From the NCBI RefSeq assembly GCF_037975245.1, contig NC_092561.1, forward strand, positions 9,423,001-9,487,000: a stretch of DNA of 64,000 nucleotides, given 5' to 3'. Of the stretch, positions 38,480-48,880 are shown one piece after another (the first letter of the stretch is position 1; each line of letters opens with the position of its first letter). Made by a program: the position numbers and the translations under genes. The notes below the pieces were generated by a model that saw only the letters and a list, made by a program, of their open reading frames with translations, was not told the origin of the DNA and did no database searches. This DNA is from Apostichopus japonicus. Lineage: Eukaryota > Echinodermata > Holothuroidea > Aspidochirotida > Stichopodidae.

Positions 38480-41089
38480 CGTTGCTCATCTGGGAGAGCA
38501 ATGACATTGACAGGAAATTTTCAAGGCATTTTTATCAATCAGTCGTGTGGAGTAAATAAGAGGCTAAAAGAGACATTCGTCCAGGAGAGAAGGTTTGGAA
38601 CATTTGTTGAAAATTCGAAAAGAGAAGTAACATTGCTGTTTAAAAACAGAAGAATAAAAGCTAAAAAAAAGGATAAAAAGTAAAGAACAGGGGGGGAAAA
38701 ATGAGAGAAAAAATGCCATGATTATTTGATCAGTGGATATACACATACATTTTGCAAATGGCTATAAATAAACAACGTAAAGTGAGTGAAATGAAAGGTT
38801 TTGTACAAGTTTACTGGCTTCGGGTTACATGATTGCTTGTTGTAAATTGATCAGTTTTGCCTTTAAATATAGATCTGCACTCGTTTTCGGATGCCTATCA
38901 GTAAGAGGTGTCGCTTTGCCATATATAGAAATGGAGCTACGTTCAGCTTTTCAGCTAGGTAAAGAAAAAATCAAAAACAAATTGGTAATTTCACTTTACT
39001 ATCATGGCATAACATGAATGAAAAAATCAGTGTGAATGTGACTCAACCTGATATATTTTAACCAAAATAATCATAAAAATGAAAGTGAGAAAATGATATT
39101 TTTAGTATACAGTAGTCAGTATTTTTTCAGATTTGGAAATTGTTGTTAGTTGATTGTGCTTGTGCTACTACAGTAGTTGCATGTGATATTCAACTTTTTT
39201 TCCATGTTTTTGAGTAAAATTATAGAGATTGTTCTCTTAATCCCAATTCCATGCAGGTGCGATGATATGAGTATTACTAGATTTTGTTTTTTATAGCCAA
39301 GGTTTAGTAAAATTATAATTTAAGTGTACTACTCCAAATACACGAATGAAAATAAACTGACAAAGGTGATGAAGCAATAACGTTATGCATGGGTCATCAT
39401 GTGTCAAGCAGCTCCAATAATCCTCCGTTTGACCAGCTGTACAAAGCTGCGCAATGTGTACATTAAAAAGGAATATTTTCACATGAGTTTTTGTAACTTA
39501 AAAAGAAAAGGATTCATTTATACTGAGTTTCTTTCACTTTAATAGTTGACTTCAAAGTATAGATTTTATATTTATAATTTTATTTCTTATTATAAGGTAG
39601 TTTACGTAACAACAAAGAGATGAAAAAGCCGCCCCTCCTCCCTCCCTATTCCTGACGTATTAGCCGGTAACGCCATTATCCCTCATTTGGAAATTCCTAA
39701 AATTTTGGGGCAATTTTAGCAAAAATAGCAGAATTACTTAAAGAGACTATATAAGTTTCACGGCCGATAATGAACTTTTCAAATATTCATATCTCGATCT
39801 TTTCTCTATCAGAGACATCGTTAGAAGAAAGGAAAACGCAATAATTTGTTTACCTGGGTATATTTAGGAAACACAGCAACTTTCCATTTAAATTGTGAAA
39901 TGAAACCATCAGCCTTTCCAATTTAGAGATGGAAAATGGTTTGAATGGAATTGATTTTATTTATCAGATGGAGTACAGTCAGTGGGAGCAATCTTTTCAT
40001 CTTCCAGTCTGTGATAATTATTTAAAGCAGAATAGGCCGCAAATCTTCATCAAAGCTGGTGTTTGCATTGTAAATCTTAACGGAGACACTTAAAGGATAA
40101 ACCAGAAGAATATTCAAAATGATAGCATTTGTCTTTCCGTTCTTTGCCGTAATGCTCTGTTGACATAATGGTCATCCGATATGCTGCTAATGGCATGGGT
40201 CGTAGGTGATAGCAAGGGGGGAAAAAAATTGTTTATGCGGTGAAGAGAAGTTTACATTTCCAAGATGAACGGCCATAAGCCGTAAGCGTTTTTTATGCTC
40301 AGTTTCTGAATGCGGATAGCCTATGTATAACCGTCGATTCCCCGAACGTCCTGATCGGTAATTATAAAAACTTGTATGGGGTATCCGTATCGCCATGATT
40401 TATAGCCAGTTTGGATATTTCTTAAAGTTGTTGTGTTGTGCGTGGTCCAAGTAATAGCTGTAGAGGAATTTGAAAATTGAGGTAGCGATGAGGGTCTCTT
40501 TTTAAAGAATGTGCATGCTAACATATGACACAGCAATGGCATTGCAGTTTTGCTTGTAAAAAGAAAAAAGGTTAAATAACCAAATGAAATACTTTCTTGT
40601 GAGGTTCCTTTCACTTGAAAAGGTCAGATTGGGAATTGTTTTAATAGAAGGAAGAGTTTGGAGGATGCAGTTGATGTGTATTGAGGTGTCATCTACATAG
40701 TTTTAAGTGACAGCTATGGTTTAGCTGGAGCAAGATTTGGAATGGGGTTGGGAAATAAGGAGGGAGTGAAGGGGTCTGCTTTATTCACTTACTAAACGCT
40801 CCCAAGTAGGTTTGTTCATCTGATTAACTGGTGTACAGTATATAGAATGTGACCAGGCAAAAAACCGTTGATCACTGAATGGAGTCACACATATCTTGCT
40901 GACATTTACCAGCATTTCTTGTAAAAGCAAATTAAGAGGGAATTATTAGTTTGATCAACAACAAATTGTTTTTTAGTAATAATGCGTTCAAATTTAGCCC
41001 AAATACTTGTATAACAGTTGGTGAATTATATGCTTAAAATCAACAACCATTAAGTGCCATAATCTTGTTTAATATTAGATATTTCTCAA

Positions 41090-41328
41090 GCCTAAGTTGT
41101 TGCCTACAATGTTGTTGCCTAGTTCATACCAACTGTGTCCATGTATCAATAATGACCATCTTAATTAGATGAGCACTGAGTGATACTTTGCAGTGCAGTG
41201 GACTAAGCCTAAGTTGTTGCCTACCATGTTGTTGCCTAGTTCACACCGACTGTGTCCATGTATCAATATTAATGAACATCTTAAATAGACGAGCACTGAG
41301 TGATTCCTTGCAGTGCAATGGACTGTCT
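41090..41328. repeat. Two-copy tandem duplication, unit 117 bp
   Basis: Copies start at 41091 and 41208 with 'cctaagttgttgcctac'. They share 'ctgtgtccatgtatcaat' and 'gagcactgagtgat', with only about ten differences, so this is a recent duplication. Confidence 0.9.
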
Positions 41329-42032
41329 CCGATTAATTAACAAGATTCAGCACCGAGGAGTGAATTCCATCTCTTTGGGTTCAGAAGGTGGTTTCCTTCC
41401 AAGTTTTCTTCTTTACTTTTCTCTTTATTCCTTCTTTCCAATGACTAAGACTGATTGACATTTCTAGGCCTCTCTCTAATTCTTTATTAATGAAACCGGG
41501 ATGGCACGGAGGTTTACTTTTAGCGAGATTGAGTAAATGTTAAAACTGTTCATATTATGTACTTAGCAAAAAAGCTAAGCAAATATGGAATAGCCACTGT
41601 GTTTATATGAGTGATTTTTTGAAAATATATTTTTAGCATTAATTAAGGGCTGAGATATTGAATTGGGAGGGAATGGTGTTATTTTGTAGTTGATTACCAG
41701 AAAAAAGAAATACTACTATGCAGTAATACAGTGTCAAATTTTGCTCCTCTTGAAATTTGAGGTGACAAACCATCGGGCCTCGTTTCATGCATTTTGCGGC
41801 TGGTTCTGGATATGTTTAAAGTCACATGTTGTATTGTTCATGGATCTGCAGGAGGAACATTCCGCCATGCATGATGTATGTCATCACTGCGTGTTTGATG
41901 TAATAATATGACATTACCCTGTAGATTTGCACTACAGTCGGAGTGTGAGTACATTGTAGGATTCCCTTTGGTCTGAGTACCAGAACAGGTGCGTATCCAG
42001 GGGGGGGCATTGGGGGCGCGCGCCCCCCGGGT

Positions 42033-42154
42033 AAGAAAAAGAGGAGAGAAAAAAAAGAGAAGAAAAAGGGAAAAAAGAGGGGAAAAAGAGGAGGAGGAGA
42101 GGAAGGAAGGGAAAAGAAAAAGAAGAAAGAGAGAAGAAGGAGAAAAGGAGGGAG
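42033..42154. repeat. Pure purine tract, 122 nt
   Basis: An uninterrupted run of A and G on the + strand inside the outer TIR element. Such tracts can form triplex (H-DNA) structures when they have mirror symmetry, which I did not verify here. Frames on both strands through it are simple-sequence artefacts. Confidence 0.9.
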
Positions 42155-42534
42155 TAAAAGAAAAACGCGAAGACACCGGGAAGAGAAAGAGGAACAGTGA
42201 CATCATTACAGCGCTGAAGGGTAGCCAGTGACGGATCAATGATTTCGTAAAAGTGTGCCTCACCCTACCCCTTACACCGACAACTCCATTTTTTGACGTT
42301 TCCATTTTCCTCTCTCACTAATGATCTATATATATACTATATATGGTCTATCATAACGCGTGTGTAGAATTGTGCTATGAAACCAACTGTGGCTGGTCTC
42401 GAACTCGACCGTGTCGTCGGGAAACATGACGCATTTTGGGATGGGGGCGACCGCCCCCCCCATTCAGCATTTTTTAAATAATATCGCTAAGTAATTTCAA
42501 AAAAGAAAGTGCTTAGATGCAACTTACAAGGCCT

Positions 42535-42700
42535 GGGAAGTGTCATTTCCAGCGATCTGGGAGACATTTTCGGCCAAAATTTGCTTCTACGCTTCGCGCT
42601 AACAAATGGTCCTGGGTAGTGCCATTTCCAGCGATCTGGGAGGCATTATCGGCCAAAATTTTCTTGTACGCTTCGCGCCAACCTATGGTGGCGCTACGCG
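42535..42700. repeat. Two tandem copies of the mosaic-family block
   Basis: The block '-ctgg-agtg-catttccagc gatctgggag-catt-tcgg ccaaaatttgcttctacgct tcgcgc-aac' occurs at about 42532-42604 and 42611-42680. Further copies are at 43330-43430 and 44040-44140. Confidence 0.88.
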
Positions 42701-43105
42701 TAGGTAATTTGCCTACAGGCTTCGCCCCTCCCTTGGCAAATTCCTCGCTACACGCCTGTTCGAATTTGTAACGCAAACAGCAGATATCACATCATATCAG
42801 TGAGCATGAAAATGGCGTTCCAGGATGAAAATCCTCAAAACTGTCCGACTTGCCTGAAAAAATAACCAAAAATTTTCGCGCGAGAAGCGCGCGTTCAACG
42901 TGTCAATGTCAATATCATATAAGCAAGCATCGGTTATTACATCGCATGCCATCATGTACCGTATGGTCCGTTAAAATTGCGCAGTATACCGCGGGATGCT
43001 AATGTAAACAACGACATGTCTCATGTAGATGTATAAAAAGCATGGAGGTCCAATTATGTCAAAAGTTTCTTTTACATTAGTAATGGCGAATTAGGGGTTG
43101 CACCC

Positions 43106-43500
43106 CCGCCGCGCAGTGGCGGAGCGTCCATACGGTCAGGGGGCGGATGCGCCCCCTGACGGACTCAAATGGACTGCTGGCGCCTTTTTCAGCTCTTTAC
43201 CTCTTTTTACTTATTCTAGATTATTGACTTTTTTATTGCGCTCTCATCTACTTATTGACATTTGTCACATTTTGTTGGTGTAATTTGGCGATGACACCCT
43301 ATTCTTCGTTTATCTGCAAATTAGCCAGGCCCTGAAAGGGTCATTTCCGGCGATCTAGGGAGTATCTTTACTCAAAATTTTTCTGTGCGCTACGCGCCAA
43401 CCAGTGGTGGCGCTCCGCTTAGATAGTGTCGAAAGCGCCCCTACAGACCATTCTCGCCCCTCCTGACCAATACCCCTATAGCTCCGCCACTGCCGCCGCG
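43106..43500. mobile_element. hAT MITE with perfect 8-bp target-site duplication
   Basis: The element is 43114-43492 (379 bp) with inverted ends CAGTGGCGGAGC and GCTCCGCCACTG. It is flanked by identical 8-bp direct repeats ccgccgcg (43106-43113 and 43493-43500). TIRs starting CAG-GG and 8-bp duplications are hallmarks of the hAT superfamily. It carries no ORF and so must have been mobilised in trans. Its right part contains the same 'cgatct-ggg ... cgcgccaacc-gtggtggcgctccgcttagatag' block as the outer element, suggesting a family of mosaic elements. Confidence 0.9.
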
Positions 43501-44350
43501 CCTCCTACGCCTATGTGTGTAGTGTTCGGTTTCGGAAATATCTGCTATTTTTTCATTTCCTTCAACCAAGTTTTATAATAGCCGTTATAAGAGGTTTAAT
43601 ATTTGTACACCAATAAATTAACTGTGTCTGAATTTTCGAACATTTCTGACCAACATTCTGCATCACACTTCCCTCTACTCGTGCAATTTTGACCGGTCTG
43701 TTAGGGGTTGAAGGTAGTTTTTCTATATTGGTTGTCCATAGATGAAATTTTGTACAACATTATGGGTATGTTTTGAAGTGAGTTTATTCACGAGAAATGT
43801 GAATTTTCAAATTCTGAACAAATTGGGGCTTAAAACCTTGAAAAGTGGGGCTGACGGGTATTGTGGGCCGCGACGTAGGATCACCTACAAAAGCAAAGAC
43901 CCACAGGACATGCGATCAGGTCGAACATGACGTGTGCCGGGTTGACAATCTTCAAAAAGGTTATGGATGGAAAAAAAACTATTAGGAAATACTTGGTTCT
44001 CAGGCCAAAAGTGTACATCTGGTTGGTCATTTCAAGCCCGAGAAGTGCCGTTTCCGGTGATCTGGGGGGGTATCAAAACCAGAAATTTTCTTGTACGCTG
44101 CGCGCCAACCGATGGTGGCGCTCCGCTTAGATAGTAATTCGCGCCCCCCGGGTTAGAAAATCCTGGATACGCGCCTGCAGAATGAGTACAAGTTTCTAAG
44201 GGCAAGCACAAATAATTATATATATTATACACTAGTGAATATGTATACTAGATTTCCAGTATAAAGTACAGATCCACAATGGTAAGCACACGTACAGAGT
44301 AGAAGTACAGGTCAAGTTTTAACAGGATTTTTTTGTTCTGGTCATTCCTA

Positions 44351-44380
44351 GGACAACCAGCTCTTTCGGTCTGGTTGTCC
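44351..44380. other. Perfect 10-bp hairpin
   Basis: The arms ggacaaccag and ctggttgtcc are exactly complementary around a 10-nt loop (ctctttcggt). No poly-T follows and there is no gene next to it, so it is not read as a terminator. Related gg-cgtc / gaccag words recur near 44700-44815, so it may mark one end of a decayed repeat. Confidence 0.7.
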
Positions 44381-44539
44381 GAGCAGCTAATTTGGTCGTC
44401 CGATAAAATGTAGCAGACTCATCAAATAATAGTCAAATATGTTCACTTGATGAAAGATGTGTAGGTGTGGTGAGTATAGACATACGCCAGCTTTGGGCCA
44501 GTTAAACTCTCCTTCGAGTGGATCATAGGTCTACCACTA

Positions 44540-44715
44540 ACTTTGTTTTGATTTCAGTATTTCCAAAGTGATGGAGGAATTGATTTCTCCAATGTCCTTG
44601 GGAGACCTTTACTTTTTTAAGCCCGTATTGGCTTTTTAGAGGACTTCCCTCCACATTTACATATTTAAATTATGATCTGTGGAAAATCAAATAAACAAGC
44701 AAGCAAACAATTAAT
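44540..44715 (+). mobile_element. Possible LINE 3' tail (L2/CR1-like)
   Basis: 'tttttaagcccgtattggct ttttagaggacttccctcc' is followed by an AT-rich stretch and 'gtggaaaatcaaataaacaa gcaagcaaac'. A hairpin-forming GCC-GGC block followed by a tail of AAAC-type repeats is the usual shape of L2-like 3' ends. No coding part is present. Confidence 0.45.
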
Positions 44716-45125
44716 TTATCATTTTACATATTGGACAACCTCCAATGGACCAATGCTCATTTTGGTCGTCTCGTCCTCCGAACATCTCCTCGGAAGACCA
44801 GAAGACCGTTAAAAATTTGCCCAGCTATATAATTTGAGAGTCAGTATAGAAACCCTGTACAATTCTGTACCCTCTGGACTGATGACTAATCCATCCCCCG
44901 ACACAATTAGACACTTATATTCTAGCCAGGTTATGTCATCTCTGTGTCCAGTGTGACTTTTATTGCTTGACACCTCCACCAAGAGATGTGAAAATGTCCA
45001 CCTCAGTGACAGCATGGTAGCTCTAGAATGGCAGCCATAGATGTTTTATTTCTGCATACTTCCTTGCTTGGTACTGTCACTCAGATGTTTCAGACCTCGT
45101 CGTCGAGGAGTAACGTTAAACTGTG

Positions 45126-45169
<44 letters not shown>

Positions 45170-45190
45170 CTATATATATATTATATTTTT
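45126..45190. repeat. (TA)n microsatellite
   Basis: A TA dinucleotide tract with two short interruptions. Confidence 0.93.
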
Positions 45191-46892
45191 ATATCTCTGA
45201 ATAAAAGTCCTTATACTTTGTAAAGAAATTTTGCCCCAAAATATTTCAAGTTTTATTATAGATATATACATATAAAGTATACATGTAAACCTAATGTTAT
45301 CTCTAAAAGCTTGGCCTGTGCATGTAATTGTAATCTCTACAAGCATGAGCACTAGCTGTAATTGTTACAATCAATCGAGTGAGTAAGCACACTGGCATGT
45401 GTTATCATAGTCCATTCATATATCGTCGAATCTCTGAGTGAGTGTCTTAATGGTAGAATACTCTTTACTATACTACCAGTATAGAAACTATGTTACCTCG
45501 CGTGAGAGTTCGGGAAAAGAAAAAAAAACAGAATGGGTGAATCACTAAGTAAATCTATTAGTTGAAGAAAACCAGCTCCGAGCTTGGAGCTGCCGCGCTG
45601 TGAACGAATCGAGAGGTGTTTGAACTTTTTGAAAGCTAGAGATGGATTCTGTAGCATTTCATTGATGAAGCCATTTTATCTCTCTCTTTTTTTATTATTT
45701 TAATCGTCTTTATTCACGATGTGACTCTCAGCGTTAGCGTGTGTTCGCAGCGCTCTTGTTAGAAAGCCACGGGGCTCGTGAAGGTGTAGTGATGTGTGAA
45801 ATGTTTCGTTGGGAGAGAAATTGGTTTGTCAGGAATAAATACCGCGGTAGAAGAGTTAAGATAATTATTGGGATTGTACTGTACCTTATATGCTCCATGA
45901 TTCAGTACATGATAATACACAGTAGCTATACCGTTGAATAATTGTAAATGGTACATGGTTCAATGTTGGAGTTTTGCTTTAACAACATTGGCAGTTTAAA
46001 TGGTCGTCATTCATCTTGTATAGTAAAATGGGGCTAGTTTTGTTAAATATTCTTGCTGTAAGATTTAAATATTTAGATCACAAGATTATTATAATTGTCG
46101 AAAGATTAAGAGGGAAGGGGGGGGGAAGGGTGCGGAGAATTAATACACATACATGTGCATATACCATCATAAACGAAGGATTACAACAAATTTAAAACAA
46201 ATTGTGATTACAGATGGCATTCTGTTCAGTGTTTTAATATCTTTTTGAAGACAAAGTGACTTATTGGACAAAATCATTAAATTCCAATTTTACACGATTT
46301 TGTTCTCAATATTTTCTTGTCCTCTCTTTATCTTGGTTGGTATTTAAGTAAAATTTGAAACGTATGTCAAGTGAAATTAAAAAAATGAAAGAAATTCTAA
46401 AGCAGAGAGCTGAGTGGACAGTTGAAAAATAAATGTCAATGGAATGAAAAGAATTTATTGCTGCAAATGAGATTGAAACCAATTAACCCAGAATTATACA
46501 CTCTTCTAAAAGAGCTATATATATTTCACCCTAAGTATAGTGACGATCTTTGCTATCGCCGGGCACTCTTGGATCAAAATGTCTGCATTGTAACTGCTTC
46601 TCATGATTATTTCTAAACTTATTTCAAAAGATTTGTAAATAGCTGAACATTTCATGAGAATGTGCTACAAAATATACTTTTTTTATATCGTTCTTTTCTG
46701 TTTTAAACTTATTTCTTTGATTATTTTTTAATTCTGATATATTAAAGATATGATTAATAACAGACTTGACAATTATTTTTTTTCTGTGCCATGAATATGC
46801 AATATGATTTGTTTGCGGTTGTAATATGTAGTGGTGTACATCTTTTGTGGGTCTAATTCTTAATTGGTTTATCTTTTCTTTGGTTTTCTCAG

Positions 46893-47010
46893 ATATATAC
46901 AGACTGGGCCAACCACTTTCTGGAGAAGGCTGGTAGCAAGCAGGTTATAGCAGATTTACAAGTTGATGTTACTAATGGGGTTTTATTGGCCAAGGTTATT
47001 GAAGCTGTCA
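46893..47010 (+). CDS. NAV: Neuron navigator CH-domain exon 1
   Basis: The exon lies between a pyrimidine-rich acceptor (ttggttttctcag at 46880-46892) and a strong donor (gtaagt at 47011). It is 118 bp, entering in phase 0 and leaving in phase 1. The peptide begins IYTDWANHFLEKAGSKQV and continues IADLQVDVTNGVLLAKVIEAV. This is the N-terminal half of the calponin-homology domain of the NAV family: the IYTDWANH(Y/F)L start, the core Trp, and the DLQ-D-T-(D/N)GVLLA helix all match vertebrate NAV2 and NAV3. In the family this domain is thought to contact the actin cytoskeleton and signalling adaptors. One difference is Asn in place of the usual Asp in the 'TDG' turn. Parts of this exon's 3' half are duplicated in the following intron, but only this copy has an acceptor, an intact frame and a donor together. 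This is the firmest gene call in the window. Confidence 0.93.
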
Positions 47011-47945
47011 GTAAGTACATTGTCAAGTTATCATAAAAAGGTGTAGATTAGGTGTGGGTAGGGGGGTGTAGATTGGGTGCAGCTTACAGCAGATTTACAA
47101 GTTGACCATCACTAATGGGGTTTTATTGGCCTAAGGTTGTTTAAGCTGTTAGTAAGTACATTGTGAAGTTATCATAAATGGGGTGTAGATTAGGTGTGGG
47201 TAGGGGGTGTAGGTGGGGTGCAGCTTACAGCAGATTTACAAGTTGACCATCACTAATGGGGTTTTATTGGCCTAAGGTTGTTTAAGCTGTTAGTAAGTAC
47301 ATTGTGAAGTTATCATAAATGGGGTGTAGATTAGGTGTGGGTAGGGGGGTGTAGATGGGGTGCAGCTTACAGCAGATTTACAAGTTGACCATCACTAATG
47401 GGGTTTTATTGGCCTAAGGTTGTTTAAGCTGTTAGTAAGTACATTGTGAAGTTATCATAAATGGGGTGTAGATTAGGTGTGGGTAGGGGGTGTAGGTGGG
47501 GTGCAGCTTACAGCAGATTCACAAGTTGAGCATTACTAATGGGGTTTTATTGGACTAAGGTTGTTCAAGCTGTTAGTAAGTACATTGTAAAGTTATCATA
47601 GAGGGGTGTAGATTAGGTGTGGGTGGGGTGCAGGTTATGTGTGGGTGGGGTGCAGGTTATGTGTGGGTGGGGTGCAGGTCATAGCAAACAATTTATAGCT
47701 TAATGTCACTGACAGGGTTTTATTGGCCAAGGTTATTGAAACTGTCAGTATTAGTGCATTGTTAAGTTATCATAGAGGGGTGTAGATTAGGTGGGGGTGG
47801 GGTGCCGCTTAGGTGTGGGTTGGTGGGGTGCAGGTCATAGCAAACAATTTACAGCTTAATGTCACTGACAGGGTTTTATTGGCCAAGGTTGTTGAAGCTG
47901 TCAATATTAGTGCATTGTGAAGTTCTCATCAATGGGTGTAGATTT
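46938..47945 (+). repeat. NAV: Tandem array derived from CH exon 1 and its splice donor
   Basis: The 3' part of CH exon 1 (from about 46938), its donor and the first part of the intron are repeated six more times. The landmark ggttttattgg recurs near 46978, 47119, 47260, 47402, 47543, 47716 and 47872, so the first five copies are spaced 141-142 bp and the last two spacings are longer. Copies 2-5 carry a 1-base insertion in the exon part and a frame-breaking change in 'ggcctaagg', yet keep a perfect gtaagta donor at 47152, 47293, 47435 and 47576. Copies 6 and 7 lost the donor (tcagtatt, tcaatatt) but kept the original frame across the core; copy 7 still reads VLLAKVVEAV, while copy 6 has a TAG upstream of that core. 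No acceptor precedes the copies, so these are pseudo-exon fragments rather than alternative exons. Confidence 0.9.
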
Positions 47946-48827
47946 ACATCTGTAGGAGGGGTTCGTATGACATGGTGGATAACAACAATGGACTTTGCTT
48001 TTTCAACTTTATTGTTTTCATCTTGGTACAGGTATGGTTTCGACTTTATGTTAAGTGTTTGTGATGGTCACAGTTTATAAAGGATTATTGCATTGTATTC
48101 AAATTTTGAATCAACCTAATTTTGAAGTAAAATTCTGGAGGGAAGTCTTATAAAAAGTTACAAACATTGAAACCTTATTTTTTCTTCTTTCATAGTGTAC
48201 CCCTATCTCTTTTTTCCCCTATCTCTTATTAAAAATCATAATCTATTCACAGATTATCTTTTACACACTATTTGCTTGAAGATTATGTAAGACTAAAATG
48301 TTTGCTGTAGCAGAAGTTTGTGTTTGACAATTTTTTTTATGCTGAAGTTTGCTATTAATAACAATTTTTTGTTTCAGTTGACCTCCCTCTTTCTTTGTCT
48401 TATTTAAAAAAAATATTTAAAAAAAAGCATTACTCCTAGACTACCCCTTTAACTATATTTGGTTGAAGATTGACTAATTCAAAAGCTAAAATATTTGCTT
48501 TTTGTACAAAGTGTATTGAAGAGAATTTTATGGTGCTGCATTTTGCACAAAACAATTTCATGGAAAATCTCCAACCTTATGTACATGTATTGTTAATAAA
48601 TGCAGGCTATAAAACTGCTCATTTCTACAATTATATATATTCAATGACAGCCTGATTGACTCATACAACGATGAATCAGAAACAGGACAGTGCAAAATCT
48701 GCCATCACAATCAGATTTTTTTCTTTTTTGATCAATCGTAGAGATGGGTTATATATATTGGGTCCTTTAGTGATGTTTTTGTCGGTGATTAAGTAAAAAC
48801 TTGTCTTTTCGTTTTTCTACATTTCAG

Positions 48828-48880
48828 TCGACGAGAAAGTCCCAGCTGTAAATGGCTCTCCACGCACCAATACTCAAATG
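48828..48880 (+). CDS. NAV: Neuron navigator CH-domain exon 2
   Basis: This 53-bp exon follows an acceptor with a pyrimidine-rich tract (ttttctacatttcag) and ends at a donor (ATG|gtaagt). Joined to the last base of the preceding exon it reads I-DEKVPAVNGSPRTNTQM. That aligns with the NAV family segment NEK(V/I)EDINGCP(K/R)xxSQM, with conserved Glu-Lys-Val, Asn-Gly, Pro and the closing Gln-Met. It is 18 codons in total including the split codon, entering in phase 1 and leaving in phase 0. In vertebrate NAVs the next residues are the IEN(I/V)D-C--FLAA helix, which I did not find downstream in this window. The next intron is therefore probably longer than 15 kb, or that exon is very divergent. 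Confidence 0.88.

Larger units (their letters stand above)
41986..44177. mobile_element. Composite hAT-like TIR element (outer element of a nest)
   Basis: Inverted ends CAGGTGCGTATCCAGG (41986-42001) and the complement of CAGGCGCGTATCCAGG (44162-44177) differ at one position. A 5-bp direct repeat cagaa flanks both ends (41981-41985 and 44178-44182). Both ends carry gggggcgcg/gcgccccccggg next to the TIR. There is no transposase. Inside are a 122-nt purine tract, two tandem copies of a 70-bp 'gtgccatttccagcgatctggg' block, a second nested MITE at 43114-43492, and a further block of the same kind at the right end. The CAG-start TIR suggests hAT, but hATs make 8-bp duplications, so the superfamily is uncertain. 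Confidence 0.65.
28042..46892. other. Large intron between exon B and CH exon 1
   Basis: About 19 kb without a supportable exon. Listed separately are several AT microsatellites, an AATACATAC-type array, short duplications, a TIR element near 35.2-35.8 kb and a nested hAT-like cluster at 42-44 kb. The stretch 28050-30900 is ordinary AT-rich sequence in which I see no structure. Confidence 0.55.

Noticed and set aside
41838-42305. Longest minus-strand open frame (155 codons), rich in Ser/Phe/Leu
   Set aside because: It reads through the 122-nt purine tract and the terminal region of a transposon; the residue composition is that of simple sequence, with no domain.
45741-45941. Possible third alternative first exon 1 kb upstream of the CH exon
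   Set aside because: The frame of 66 codons has no phase 0 GT donor with a convincing consensus at an appropriate place; cag|gaata at the best position is not a donor.
47826-47910. Seventh copy of the CH-exon fragment as a possible alternative exon
   Set aside because: Its frame is open (VLLAKVVEAV) but it has no plausible polypyrimidine-AG acceptor and its donor is destroyed (tcaatatt).
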